A DNA stretch of 64,000 nucleotides from Vespula vulgaris (GCF_905475345.1 NC_066603.1:4308001-4372000); one strand, 5' to 3'. Shown: positions 47,291 to 61,310, numbered from the stretch's first letter. Program-made: numbers and translations. The notes: generated from the letters alone by a model not told the origin.

Positions 47291-47429
47291 TATAAAACTA
47301 ATGCAGGTTTAGTATTGTTATATACATCCATGTACAAAAAGATAATACAAAACTAATATTTTCACATTTTCAATGATATACAATATTCTTAAATGTTTTG
47401 AACTCTATATTAATGATACATTTTAAGAC

Positions 47430-49195
47430 TATTCATTACCTTTCGCTAGAAGCGTGCGTGATTTCAACGACAGGTATGGACAAAACTACGAATACGAGCT
47501 GCCTTCACTATATGTCTATCGTATCATTGTATAAGTTTGTTTGATTATTTCCCTCTAACGCGTTCATAATAATTGATTTTGTGTAGGTTAGAGTAAATAG
47601 TATTAGTAGTGAACTCGCACTTCTCAATCTCTCATATGTATATTTTTTTTTTTGATAGTGCCATGCGAGCACAGTGATCCGTACTAGAACGACATCGGTA
47701 TGTATTTGTTTCACGATAAATACATTGAGAATAATAAATATAATTAACACACACAAGAACCAGTCTATAAATTTACGACAAAAATAATATCTTGTCGAAT
47801 GTTTCTTATAAATAATTACTGAATACTTATATATTATATTATTTTAATACAAATTAAAACATGAGTTCATTTTCACACTATGAGGTAGGACTCCCAGCGC
47901 TTTCTTTTTACGTGGTTTTCCCTATATGACTAATCCATTCTATGTTACTTCAACTACTACTACTGATAACATAACATAACATAACGTAACGATATAATTA
48001 TAATATAATATAATATAATATAGCATAATAATAATAATAGTAAAAATGTACTTTAATTTATATATATTAAACAATATGAAAACAAATGCATTACGAACCT
48101 AAGATAGTAAAACGAAGAGAATTGATACGAATGAAAACAAAAGAAATCTTTCGTACTTGTCATCATCGTCGTTTGACGTATATATCGATAGATAGTCATG
48201 TGTGGAAATTATCAAGGACACCATTTCTTGAGAGTCCGTGCGATAAACCATGACGTAAAATAACACATTTTTCTTTCTTTTATTATCATGAGTTTCCATA
48301 ATTATATGTATCACGATGTACATATTATAAGTATATTCTTCCATTTCTTCTTCTTATTACTGTTCTTATTACTATATTATTATATTACATATTATTATTA
48401 TAGTAATAATAGTAGTAATAGTGATAATACGAATTGAACTCCTACAAAGAAAACCATAACAAAATAGCGCTTAGAGAAAAATCTCGTAGATAATGTGGAA
48501 ACGAACTAGTATTTTGATCCTCATCAAAAACAATATATATGCTCACTAATTATTAATTTTTTAAAAATAATCGACAAATATGTATACTTTATATGCATTT
48601 GTCATCAAACAAAATTATACTGTTGCTGTGTCCAATCTAGCACAAATCACCCTGAAATTCACGTCAGCCATCAGTGGAGAAATAAATATAATATTAGATT
48701 GGATCAGATAGGATTGGAAATATAATATAGATTGGATAATAACACCTGACTAAATTATCAAATAAAGAAAAAAAAAATTAGTTCATTATTTTCGTTTATA
48801 TCGATCGTACTTCATTAAATTTCGATCCACTGACATGAACGATTGAACACGTATCTCCTTATGTTTGTCATAGAATCGTTTATCCAAAGCTCCTTAAAAT
48901 AACCGAGTGAGTTACCGTAGCTCCGTGAAACGCATTTCTTTGCGTTGAAAATGTTCAGAAAATCTGAGCATTGGCTATTTACACATACACACAAACAGAA
49001 AATTACTACTTTCCGGAACAATATACACCATTCAAGCATGTATATAAAAATCAGTAGTGAGGAACGAGCTTCTCCTTTGCCGTAGATTTCTTTATAAAAT
49101 GCTACTGTATAAAATTTTTTCTTCGGAAAAAATATTGAAAATTGTATTTATGCCAAGAATGACAATAGGCGCCATTTTTTACTGAGTTTAATGAA
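47430..49195 (-). repeat. Repeat family A, copy 4 (inverted twin of copy 2)
   Basis: Reverse complement of 22265-24035. The 81-codon reading frame at 48344-48099 is identical in translation to that at 23110-23355. The 74-codon one (49039-48815) differs at one residue from 22416-22640. The end facing 47430 is more diverged ('gaatagtcttaaaat' against 'gagcagccttaagta'). The similarity stops abruptly near 49195, whereas copy 2 continues with family sequence for another ~230 bp. The reading frames are not conserved in copies 1 and 3, so they are treated as noncoding. Confidence 0.75.
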
Positions 49196-52100
49196 CCTTA
49201 CTGTTTGTGCAAATTCCATTTATAAAATATTATGTATTATAACCTGTAGAAGGAATAACCTCTATTGATATAAAACATGCACATACGATATTGTACTTGC
49301 AAAAATAATATGATCAATATATAATAGTGGTGAAAAGTATAGAGTACTCGTAATTAAAAATATTTGTGACAAAATCTTTAGATACCAATACTATGATAAG
49401 AACTTAAAGTATACAGTTATCATTTAAAATATAATAATACCATAAAAACATGTATTTGAATATAAAATAATTGAATACCATGATACTCTAAAAACTACTT
49501 TTCAGTGGTACTTAATATTACTAAAATAAAAATTTTATTACAAATTATTAAAGTTAATTAATAGAACTTTCCTTATTACGTTGTTAAATATATATAAAAA
49601 ATCATTATTACTTAATTAATGGCAAATATAATTAAAAATGTGATCATTAAGCTTTCTACGACTATATATTATTTTTTACTAAAAGCCATGATTTTCAGAG
49701 AAAATCTCTAAGATCCATATATTGTATATTGCGTAATTTGAATTCCATAAACTTTTATAACAACTAAAATTATTAACATAGACATGATGTTAAGTAATTA
49801 CAAAGACAAGCATATAGATTTTTTAAATATAATCGTTTAAAATGTTTCTCACTCATAATATTTTCATTGGCAGTGGGAGTGTATTCTCTAAAAAGAAAAA
49901 GCAAATATTGCATTATATCAAAAATAAATTTATAAAATATAACATTAAAATGATAAAACTAATTGATTAAATCATGTCAAAAGAGAAGCCAGGAAATTTA
50001 TTGACAATTTATATATTGCAGAATATTTCGTAGGATAAAAGACATGATAAAATAAAATTATTTTTCAGACAGTAGAAATAATATACAGAAAATAGGGATA
50101 GCTACATTGAAAAAATATTACAATGAAACGAAAAAAAATCGTTAAATAAAAATACGGTAAAAAATACTTAATAAAATACGATTCTTTTTTGAATAACTAT
50201 TTTATTTATTAAAAATACTTTCTTCTATTCAATTATTATTAAAATAATTATAAAAATATTACAAATATTTAAAAGAATTAGAAACGATTGAAACGATTTA
50301 ATTGTATAAAAAACATTAATTTATTACTAAATTTGTACGATTCTTTCATTATTATCTATTGTTTATTATTAAACTGCAATTTACGATTTATGTTGAATAT
50401 GAAAATTAATATATTAGGTTATTCATTATATGTATAAAACATAAATGATTTGTACAATCAAATAACACAATAAAATAAAATGTACATATATTGTATATAA
50501 TATCGTAAAAGCGTGAAGTGGTATGAAATTTATCAAAATTGCGACACTACAATTAATGAAATTTAATTAAATTAAATTAAAATTAATTAAATTAAATTAA
50601 AAGATTTTAATTAAATTTAATTAAAACGAACGATTTAATTGTGTATAGAATTGAACAAATTTATGAACAAATGAAAATTGAGAATCGAAAATAAAAAGGA
50701 TAGTTAATTTGCTAAAGCGATCAAATGCGAATCAGAACAAACATTACAAAAAAGTCAAATGTATTATCTAAAACGAGCAAACGAATTTCCTTAAATTAAA
50801 ACATAAACAATAGAAAAAAGTTTAACCTTCTACAGTGGTTGAAAGTGAACGATAGAGTATATACGTACGTATTAGCAAAAAAGTCATCTCTACTTACTCA
50901 ATACGAGATAACGCATTCTGTAAATGTCGAGAATCAAACAAAAGAATAATGGTTAGCTACATAAAACGATCAAAAGGGAATCAGAAAATAAACGTTAGAC
51001 AAAAATTACCTTTATCATTTCGATACGTACAATAAACATCATAAGATAATAATGTTTTTCTAGAAATCGTTCTAGATCTTTTAATCACAATATTTTATAT
51101 ACCATATATAAATTTTTATAATATATTTATGTATAGAGTATTATAATCTTTATTTCATAGTACACGTATTTATTTCCATTTTATAATAACCTCTCTATGA
51201 TAAATTTTCACAAATTACAAATACGTTAAGACGTAATAAATGAAATAGATTTTTACAAATGTGAACTGATCATTTTTGTAATCCTATGTATTTCACAAAT
51301 TTCTTAATACGATCAAAATTAGTTAGAAAACAAACGATAATAGAGAATATACGAATAACGAATGCTTGTAAAAAACAAAGTAATAAAGCAATTCTTACGA
51401 AAATAAATGTGTTGTTCTTAGAATAATAAAAATTTGTAAGATGTATATAACAAAAGAATATTACCCAGTAAGCAGTAAACAAAATCGAAAGATATGGAGA
51501 AAAACTTCATTACATAACAACATATTATTGATCAAATAACAATAATAATTTCGATAATTAGATAAGTAAACAATAATAATTTGGAAGTCATACACAAAAA
51601 TCAACAATAGATAATATTATATTTGCTAGATAATATTATATTAATAGACATATGAATAAAAGAAATTGTATGCTATAACTGTTCATCAAAATTTGATAAA
51701 TTATTAGATTAAAATGCTCAAATCAAAGGCCACTTAACATTCTTAAAAATCTTTATATTAGAAAAAGAATGTATAGATAAGATATTTAAAATCATATTCA
51801 ACTGAATAACTATAAATATACAAGGGAGAGTGAACAGGATAAAACACAATGCAACTCTTCTCTGCAAACAGAAAAACCATTTTTTCGGAATCTTAGCAAT
51901 TAATGATACTAATAAAATATATTTATTGTCATTTTCTTGTCCTTTCATTAGATAGCGATATATATTGTTATTCCAATTTTTTGTCTTTAAATAAGGTCGA
52001 TATTAACATTCTGAAAATTTTACCAAATTTATTCAGATTTGATTTTCGTGCATTGATCATTGACAGAATACATTTTATATTTAATTTACACATTTATTTT

Positions 52101-55100
52101 ATATTTAACTATATTTATATATTTTATACGCAAATCACGATCGTCAATGGTTAGATATACTCGTTTCTATTAAGTATAAAGCTGAAAAAATATACAAAAA
52201 ACATCTTTTTTATAACTCGATCAGATCGTTCAGAAAGCATTGCTAGATAGAGTCCAACTTTTTGTAAATAAGAAAAAATAAGAGATTTTTTACTTTTTCA
52301 AAGTGTAGTTTTGTAACATTCTATATAATCAATGTTATGAACATGTCAATGTTGATAAGTCAGATAACTTTATACCAAAAAAATAATAAATGAATGAAAT
52401 ATTCTTCATTAACAACAGTGAAGCTAGAGAGTCATTACGGAGCAAGAGCACTATTTACCGTAGTATCTGTCTTATATTTTCTATTCGACAACTGACTAAA
52501 GTAGATTTTCAAACTGAGAGATAAACATGTAATATATGACTAATCATAAAATTTCTTGATATATCTATATCTAGTTACAATAAAGAAAATAATTTATAAT
52601 AATGCATAAATTTTTCATGATGATGTTTTCCTAATATCTTCAGCTTAGCATGTGTTAATCATTGTGGAATCTACACTTTTAATATCAATGAATCAATAAT
52701 ATCAATTAATATTAACAAAGCCGTCAGTATCACGAAATATAATTGACATTGAAGCAACTAAATATTATATTTTATCTTAAAATATTATATGAAAACATGG
52801 AACAAATTGACATGTTATATAAAGGAAAATATACTTCAAGAGTTATTATAAAATAAATATCATCTTCTCATAAAATTGTTATTTATTATTTACTATTTTC
52901 TATTATATACAGGATATTCTATATTATCTGAGAAGTATAATCAAAGTGTATCAGACTGATTTAGCACATTTAAACTAGAAGAAAAGTTCATATAAAAGTA
53001 TATCCTATTTGACTTTGTTTTTGAGTTATAGCAATTTTCTTCTTTAAGGGATTATATTTGCTTACCTTCATAAGAGTTATACAAAATGACTTTCTTACAT
53101 TTGAATGCAATCTTAAAATGTATTACCATTAATTATCTTATCCTTTTGATTTCTCTAATTACTGTTCGGATTTTCTGGAAGCCTTATGCAATTCTTCAAC
53201 AAAGTATTTCAACAATGTCAATAGATGTTCTGTACATGATGAATTTAAAATAAGAAAAGGAATAATAAAAAAAGAAAATAAATAGAATCTATACATTTAT
53301 ATAAAAATTCTATAATCAAAAATTATCTTAATACTCTACTAAAATACTTTTTTAACACCTAATATAAAACTCTCTACAACTCAAAAAGAAAGTCAAATAG
53401 AATATACATTTGTATAAACTTTTCTTGTTATTATACTGTGCTAGATTATTGTGTATGTATGTATACTACAATTTCAGACATTTTCTGAAAGGATATGTAA
53501 AATAGACATTAATTTTTTTTATTGTATATAGAAGTGAGGAAAATCATAAAGAAATGGAAATGCATTTTCATAAAACTTTTCAAAAATGGAATCTTTTGAG
53601 ATAAGTAAAGATTTATTTTAATTTTAAGAGAAAAATGCAGAAAATTGTTATGCTTAATTGCTAATTAAAAAAAGCATTGTGTCATCGATTTACTTTTAGA
53701 ACATCTAAAGAAACAAGATATTTTGTTTATGTAACTAATATTTGTGCAAATAATGCATCATATAATCATTTTCTTCAGTTTTTGAATGCTATAATTGATT
53801 TATTACGAACAAGAAATATAGAATAAATAAAAAATATGCATTTATAATTCTTACCAATTTATTCCAATTTTTATAATGATAAATCAGGAATGTAAAAATA
53901 ATTTTGGGTTTGTTGTTTCTTTTGAATTGTTCTGTGATCAGACTATATTTACAATTTTGTTCAGAAAGTTTTACCTTAGTTCATAAAGTTAAAGAAGTAT
54001 TTTTACAATTGTTGTTTAATATATTTGAAAATAGTTGACATACTACTAACTGTAGAAGATTAATATTTCAAATACTATCTAGTATACTTTGTTAAATTCT
54101 TTCCTACGCTACAAATATAATTTATCTTAAGGCATTAAAAAGAGAACTGTGTAAATTCTGGTATATTGTAAATATATTGCTATACTATGTTAAAATAGGT
54201 AACAGAAGTCAAATAAAGCAAACAATATAATATTTCCTCTATATTAGCAGAACATATCAATTTTTCTTCCTTGAATTGGTAATATAGTTAAAAAATGTTC
54301 GTATGAGAATTCGTTCGCATATGATGATGAAAAAGTATTATTAGTTTAGTTAATAATACCTTTATACTACCTGAACCAATTAAATGCTTATATCCTTATA
54401 TGGTGATGTATTATAAAATATTTCAGAATTAATAACGTTGAAGAATAATCAACAATTTCTATCAAAAGAAGTAAAAGTATTGTAAAGATAAAAATTAGAT
54501 CATTTCGTAATATTTTTAAAGTAAAAAATTAGAGTGAATATAAAAGCTACATCAAAAATAATTAAAAATATTTCATAATAATCAAATGTAATTTAAAGTT
54601 ATATACTATATTTATCTAAAATGGAAAAAAATGTTTAATGTTATATTAGAATTCTAATTAGAACCCTTTTTATTCATTTAAAATTTGAAAACACATAAAA
54701 ATGTATTATATACAAGAATAATATAAACAAGAACAATTAAGTATCATATATGAAATAATATTTTATAATCGTGTTTTACATTATTTTACATTTGTTTTAA
54801 AAATACATAAATTTTAATTCTGTTATTTTTTGTACAATTGTACATATTAATGTACTATGTACAAAATAATTATTTGTAAAATGTTTAAACTCAAAATCGA
54901 CTTAATATTTCTACACAAAGTGATAAATAACTTCTTTGAAATTTTACATAAATATATAACTCATTCGAATAAGGCCAATAAGTTTTATTTTACAAAGATG
55001 GATTTTAAATTTATTAATTGTTTGCAATGCTATGTATTTTATAAATAGTTCTGAATAATATAAAATTTTATTTTTGTATGTAGAACAAGATTTACATGAT

Positions 55101-55799
55101 AGCATATACAAGCATCAATATCAATGACAATAAAAAAGCATCGATATTTGTATTACTTGAAGCAATAATGAAAAGGAATTTAATGGTACCAGAAATGCAT
55201 ATAATTGTGAAAAATCTGGCTTTATCATATATGGATTATTGCATTAGATTTGAGGCATAAGAGTTTGCAGTCTATCTTTCTCTCATAAATATTCTTTTCA
55301 AGATTTTTGGTGAAAGAAAAGTTTTATACAATTTTAAAATTTAGAAATATTGATCGATTATATTACTTTGTGGAATGTCATTAATGTCTTCGATTGTTTT
55401 CTAACTATCTTTTATATGATGCCATCTTATTTGTCACAGAAACTTTCTATTATAACTATTTTAGTATCTGCATGACTTGCATAAAAATTCGTTCATAATG
55501 AATTAACGTAAAAGATGGTTTTATGTAACAATAGATGGGAATCACAATTATTCCATTTATTATAAGAACTTGATAAGGATATCCGTTATTATTTCATCTC
55601 TTCAATCTGATTACGTATCAATTCCTTCAATACTAGCAACTAATGGAGGACTGGTGATAGGAAAAATCAGTGATAAGACAATTAACGGTCTCCATCAAAA
55701 ACGAGTTAGAACCCCTGATTGATTATATTAGATTATAGCTATGTATGATGTATCGCGTAAAAAAGCTCAAAACCTTAATAAAGATAATTTTTTTTTTAT
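49196..55799. other. AT-rich desert, no gene seen
   Basis: 6.6 kb of very AT-rich DNA. I could find no domain-bearing ORF, RNA gene or inverted-end pair. The only visible structure is low-complexity 'aattaaattaaatt' repetition near 50555-50630. Short ORFs (for example 51270-51482, 51718-51948, 51903-52154) are hydrophobic AT-codon products with no recognisable family. Diffuse, very old repeats cannot be excluded by eye. Confidence 0.5.
50550..50630. repeat. 'aattaaattaaa' low-complexity tract
   Basis: Irregular repetition of 'ttaaattaaa' and 'tttaattaaa', with local palindromes. Confidence 0.85.
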
Positions 55800-55814
55800 A
55801 TAAACGCTTTGTTG

Positions 55815-56130
55815 ACGTTATTAATACGTTGACTGTCACATTGGTTACCTCTAACCAACGATTGTTTCCTTGACGGCGTTATGGTGATCATTAATGATCG
55901 GAATGCTTCAATTGTTTCTTATTAGTTTTTTTTTCACAAAAGATTATTTATTAATAATCTCTTGTGATTCCTCAAGAACATCATATAAATCTAGCAATCA
56001 ACGTATTAATAATAGTAGTTTAGATGATATCTGTTTCAGTGACTCAAGCGATGAGTATGGTGTGTATGTATGGCTGAAAGAAAACTTTATTAAAATATAT
56101 GTGATATTGACATATTGTTGTTTGGTATGA
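55815..56130. mobile_element. Possible transposon end with short open stretch
   Basis: 'taatacgttgactgtcacattggtt' near 55820-55850 resembles the start of piggyBac-type elements of insects ('cacgttgactgcca'), and a small hairpin (ttggtt/aaccaa) follows. The open stretch 55894-56130 includes DDICFSDSSDEYG, an acidic serine-rich segment like those at the N-termini of such transposases. No catalytic part follows before LINE-like sequence starts. Confidence 0.3.
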
Positions 56131-56139
56131 GTCCAAATT

Positions 56140-56960
56140 TGATTTGAAATAACAGAAAAAAGTGAATGATAGACTGCAGGAAAAGCGTGTAATGATCAGT
56201 ATGAATGGGAATACTACCCTTGTGATACAGTAAGGAAGACTAACATGGTAATAATAGAGATTTCCGTGACAGAATGCTTGAAAAGTGAATTCTCGCCAAT
56301 ATTGAATGTGATAAATACATTGAGCAAGTGTTTTTTATTTAAGGATATGAATGATAAAAATAACGTTAATATTATTCTTATGAATAATGCATGTTTGAAT
56401 TAATACTGGTGTGAATGGAGTGTTAATGATAATAATATGTTGCTAATCCGAATGGTTTATGGTAATAATAATATCAATGAAGATATAAATGTGCGGAAAT
56501 AGATATGCAGAAATGTGGATTGGGAAGAGTATGAGAATGATCTCTGAAGATTTAAATTATAAGATGAATATAGAAAGAATGTAGAATAGAGTTAGATCAC
56601 AAATTTTATATGTAAATGATAGAAGAATGAGGAAGTGTGATCATTCAAGACAAACAAGTAAGATTGTTTAGTAGACGAATGAATTGGGATGTATGAAAAA
56701 GGAAGTGAGAAATATATGAGTTGTTATAAACTTAAGGAGAAAAGAAATGCATCTGAATGAGAGAAAGAAAGCATATTTGAAAAGTATGAATGAGTATAAA
56801 GCTTCATTGTGGAAAATGAAAGAAACAAATTGTCTGTAAATGAGTGCAAGATATTAAATATGAATAAATTTTTAGAATGCAAGGAATGATATGAAAGTGT
56901 GTTTAATATAGAAATGATATAAGTGAATATCTATGGAACAGTGATGTATGAGATGTGTAG
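56140..56960 (+). mobile_element. LINE fragment (endonuclease end to RT linker)
   Basis: Plus-strand frames with many stops give VTECLKSEFSPILNV, RNVDWEEYENDL (~56515-56550) and, after frame changes, 'ERKKAYLKSMNEYKASLWKM' (~56755-56815). These correspond to the stretch between the endonuclease and RT of R1/I-type LINEs ('..VDWE.Y...L', 'R...L...Y..A......K'). No RT catalytic motif is visible before the family C block begins. Confidence 0.4.
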
Positions 56961-57066
56961 AAAATATACCATAGGTTGAAAGATCTTTAGAGTTGATTCC
57001 TGTAGGACTCTTTAGAGAGTATGTTTCTATGTACTCAAAACATTGACCAGATAATGCCAGTTAGTG

Positions 57067-57760
57067 AGTGTTACAAGACATTCAACTAAAAGCTTTGATA
57101 CGAAGTTCTGGTCTAAACTGGTATCTCAGGAAGCGGAAACCCACTAGAGTTACTCTAATCATGAGTATAATCATAGCAGGAACAGTGGTTTATAACTTGA
57201 TACTGATGAAGGAACCTCGAGATTTCAGCACCTGGGGTTTCAGTAAGCGGCGTTTTTGTTAAGACTCTTTTCTTAAAGGGAAATGAGATAATTAGATTTG
57301 ATTTATCTGGGAAATTTCTGAGTTCTTGATTTAAATGTCTGTGATCTTCTTAAGTTAACTCACAGCCAAATAGGGTTGAAGAGGTTTGTATACCCTACTT
57401 TTGCCTTTTTTCTCACATCACAGCCTCTCTGAAAGCAAACCATTATTTGGCCTCCTTCTTACAATCCTAATCTAACAAAATGAGTGTTAAGAACCATAAT
57501 ATCGTAAATGATATTTCTCTGTGGTTTCCTATGAACGTAACTGACAATAATGTGATAACCTGTTATTACACTGCCACCGACTATGGCAAAACTGTTCACT
57601 CTGCTCGTGGAGTTTTAACTTTTTTTGGATCTGTTCATTTGGTAGTCGTGACAACGGAGGTTAGATAGTTTTGCTTGCGTATTCAGTTTTTGATAAGATA
57701 TAGGAGCTGTTATTTTTGGAATGTCCTCCTTTACAATAAATGTCATCAGATCATATTTGG
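57067..57760 (+). repeat. Family C LTR-like block, copy 2
   Basis: It starts near TGTTACAAGACATTC (57067) and ends after 'tgtcctcctttacaataaatg' (~57722-57748). It is colinear with 38570-39160 (blocks listed there) but clearly diverged. Two ORFs inside (57068-57262, 57480-57668) have no recognisable domain. Confidence 0.55.
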
Positions 57761-58249
57761 ATGTTTTCCCGGAAATCTGCAATGCTTGTCAATAGGAAGG
57801 AGTCTTCGGCGTTAAAGGAACACTGATTCCGCAGTTTTTCCCGAAAGGAAAGAAGTCACTTGAGAACCTATCATCATACCAGTCCATATATTTATTGGAT
57901 TCAGAGGGAATGAAATTGGAGAAAATTATTTGTAACCAGCTAGAATTTGATTAATTTAATCTTTTTGAGAGAAAAATCGCATTATTTTTCAATAATATAA
58001 TTTATGTTTTCGATCCATTTTCTTTGTATTTAATACGTAAAAGAAATCGTATCAACAAGTATTGGGCAATGATATCGATTACGATGGAGTGCAATTGGTA
58101 GCTTTAACGAAAAATGTAAAACTTATGTATTCTATAAGGAAGCATATATAATAGAATTAGACAAACATATATTTAAGCTTAAAAGATATATTTTAATCAC
58201 AAATATATTTAATGGCATTGTATGATCATTTTTATGAATACAAAAAATT
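57761..58249. other. AT-rich spacer
   Basis: No recognisable feature. The first ~130 bp are less AT-rich and may belong to the family C repeat. Confidence 0.4.
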
Positions 58250-59180
58250 TAATCCTTGTATATTGTAAATGCAAGAACGTTCGATATTAGGTGTTTCATA
58301 AACAGTTCCGTATAAAAATTAAAAGATTTATTACAAAACATCTCATTCATCAAAAAACAATCAGTCAGAAGATTTCCTCTCAGATGTGCCTAGCTGATAA
58401 CCACCTACGAAACTTGCCAAAGATAAAAAGTTTGCTTCCTATTGAATGATAATATTACCTCTACTATTCTGATACACCACATTTTAAAACATGGTAAGGC
58501 CCGTTGCAAATATCCTTTTGCAATTCCCTCACGTTCCTATATAGAGGTTAATTTTTTACCTTTTACGATATTTAATAGCTACCGTAACAGCAGTTCGTAA
58601 ACAGATTTTGTTACAAGATATTCCGTTGTATAACGGTACCGTAATTTTTGTTTAAACAAAGAATCTATAAACGGCTACTTTTATATAATATTGATTATGT
58701 AATACATGATTACGGCATTAAATTTTTTCTATTAGTAATTCTGGACCATACGGCAAAGTATATATGAGTTTTCGGTATACGCTGCGATACGTCCCCATCT
58801 CCGATTAATTTTGTATATTTCAAACCGTTCATTTTGATACTACAATGAAAATTCTTTACTATTACGTCCGAGATTCTATTTGATTGTCGAATTGTAAAAA
58901 TTTTTAAAGCTTTGATAATAGCGAGAAGTTATTTTAGCATAGTTTTCCGATTACAGAAAAACAGTATTTATTACGGACCCCAATATATAAAATCTTTTTT
59001 GTTATAAAATAGGCGATTATGGCTACACCCGATAACAAATTATATTGATTTTTATACGACCTTTTGGCCCATCATCTATTCGCGACGATGGTAATACAAA
59101 AATACCGTCGTGATCGACTTCTCCTTTTAGACAAGCAATTCTCGTTTCCTCTTTTGTAGCTTCAGATATTAGTTGTACAC
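58250..59180 (-). mobile_element. Mutator-like transposase-domain relic
   Basis: Minus-strand frames give ATKEETRIACLKGEVDHDGI near 59165-59105, then VLPSSRIDDGP and a 'TRLFYNKKDFIYWG' segment near 59010-58975. A 'FHCSIKMNGLKYTKLIGDGD' segment follows near 58845-58790, then 'YRNVRELQKDICNGPYHV' near 58545-58495. The LKYTKLIGDGD...L.KDI.N.PYHV.G order matches an insect protein family annotated with a Mutator-like transposase domain, where GDGDSS lies in the catalytic core. After GDGD the usual serines are degraded. Stops and at least two frameshifts make it dead. No inverted ends were found. Confidence 0.6.
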
Positions 59181-59935
59181 TGTATCACGGAAAAGTTCGG
59201 ATAAAATAGCTTCAAATATAATAACTATTTTATTCTTGAGAAGATTGCAGTACAGTTCTTCTAATTGCGAAGTAGAGAGGAATTAGAAATATTCGCGTTG
59301 ACTTGTACAGATTCTAAATATGGATTTTGTAAATTTTCACTTTGTGAGCTGGATAGATTTCCAATTTTTTTTCTTGAATTATTTCTCCTATTGTCTTCCT
59401 CCAGTAATTCCTTAAGTTCAACAGTTTGCTCTTATGTTTTCTTTTTCTTGTCAGATTGTTCTTCCTGGCTGACATTTTTAAACTACTCATGATTACTCAA
59501 GTAAACTACTCAAAATTACTAAGAAAGAATATAAAAAACGGCATTATGATTATAAGGTAAGAAATTAAGGAGAAACGATAACGGATGAAAACAATACAAC
59601 AAATAATTTGGAGAGTATAAGAGCTGGAAAATTTGAACTATATGAACGATTGATGAAAATGTACAAGTAGAAGAAATTTACCGATATAAAAATAAATATA
59701 GACAGCAAGAAGTTATTAGCTCATAAGTCGATACTTGCTCGGAATCTTTCATTATATAGTTATAACTTTTATTACATATATAACATAATATTATAAATAT
59801 AATATGTTTGAGATGTATTAAAATGTTACTAATACCAAAGAAATCGATCCTATTGTATTTTATATTTTATTGAAATTTCTTTATCTCAAAGAAATAATTG
59901 ATTTAAAAATTATCAAATCTATAAATGATTTGTGA
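59181..59935. other. AT-rich spacer
   Basis: The 75-codon ORF at 59265-59492 has no recognisable domain. No other feature is seen. Confidence 0.45.
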
Positions 59936-61255
59936 GGCTTTTGTTTCTAGTGAGAAAAATGAGAAGTTTACGATGTAAACGAGTGAGTTTTTTAGTGAGT
60001 GAAAAAGGACTAGAAGAATGAAAAAATATGTAAGAGTGTAGAGGTAATAAGAAAAAGCTGTAGGGAAAGTGAGAGAAAAAGGAGGGAAAGGGAGAGAGAG
60101 AAAAAAAGAAAGAAGATAGAAGGATGTAGAAATAGTGAGATTTAGAAGTTAGTTTCGGTAGGCAAATTGCAGGAATGGTATGTGGGAAAAGAGTGGAAGA
60201 GTAATGGAGACATTTAGAGGTAATGAAGAAAAGCACAGAATATAAGCAGTAAAAAATATTTTAAGGAAACAAAAGAGTTAAAGGAGCAAATATGAACATG
60301 AAGGAAATAAATAAGAGTGGCAGACCATCGAAAACGAAAAGTCTAAGTAAGAAAGGATGAAAGAGAAGTAATTCCGAGTTTTGAGAATGTGAAGGAGATA
60401 CGAAAGAAGAACAGAAAAGAAGTTATGAAAGATGAGGAAGAGAGAGAAGTTTGGGCATCTACAAAACCTATAAAAATAAGTAGATTACCTGAAAAAGAGG
60501 AAAAGAAGGATATGTACAGAATTAACAAAATATTGAAAAGTATGAGAGAGGAAATGATTAAGTATTTCAAAGAGATCAGACAAGAGATAAAAGGGAAAAT
60601 TGAGAAACTGAAAGTGGAAATCAAGAAAAGAAAGGAAAGCTGGAATGACGAGAGAGAGTAGAATGGAGAAGCTAGATAAAAAACTGAATGGGAAGTGAAA
60701 TGGGAGTTGAAAAGGGTGTGGAGAAGAAATGATAAGGGAGATGAAAGAAAAAAATGGGAAAAAGAGTGAAAGAATGGTCTTGGAAATGAATAAAGGGAAA
60801 GTTAAAAGAGATAGAAAAATAGAGACAAAAGAGAGGGGGGCGATCAAAGAAAGGAAAAGGAATTTGGTTATAAAAGAAATTAAAGTGTAGAGGGAAGGAA
60901 ATAAAAAACAAGGTGGAAAAAGATAAAAGCAAATAAGAAAATAGAAGATTTAAGGGCTATTGAGAGGGAGATCGAAAAAAATGAGATAAGAGTGACGATG
61001 GCAAAATTAAGGATAATGAAGTAAAAGAAACATGATGAAAAAAAAAAATTATAAGGTAAGAGGATATGGATACAGGAGGATTTAACTTAGGAGGAAAGAA
61101 AGATACAAGGGAAGTAGAAGAGAAATGTTGCATGATAAGTGGAAAAATAAATAAGAAGAGAAATGGAATGAAGGAAAGGAAGAGATAATATATGTAAGGA
61201 AAGAGCAGAATAAAAGGAGAAAGGAATGATGAGGGGAAATGAGAGAGAGAAAGAG

Positions 61256-61309
<54 letters not shown>

Positions 61310-61310
61310 A
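59936..61310 (+). mobile_element. Purine-strand LINE ORF1-like tract
   Basis: The plus strand is strongly purine-rich for ~1.35 kb, the mirror image of 28551-30120. A 90-codon open stretch (60389-60661) is Lys/Glu-rich with coiled-coil-like heptads (INKILKSMREEMIKYFKEI, KIEKLKVEIKKRKES). ORF1 proteins of purine-strand LINEs in ants have this composition, so I read it as a decayed ORF1. It could also be simple low-complexity expansion; the long minus-strand 'ORFs' here are serine/phenylalanine artefacts of the same bias. Confidence 0.45.
61264..61303. repeat. (GA)n microsatellite
   Basis: Uninterrupted GA dinucleotides close the purine tract. Confidence 0.95.

Noticed and set aside
49196..55799. 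Search for exons or noncoding RNA in the AT-rich desert
   Set aside because: No splice-bounded open stretch with protein-like composition and no tRNA-type promoter boxes could be found by eye.
59919..61310. Long minus-strand ORFs rich in Ser/Phe/Leu, possibly membrane proteins
   Set aside because: They are the complement of a purine-rich tract. The composition alone produces hydrophobic, stop-free frames, and no domain or signal is seen.
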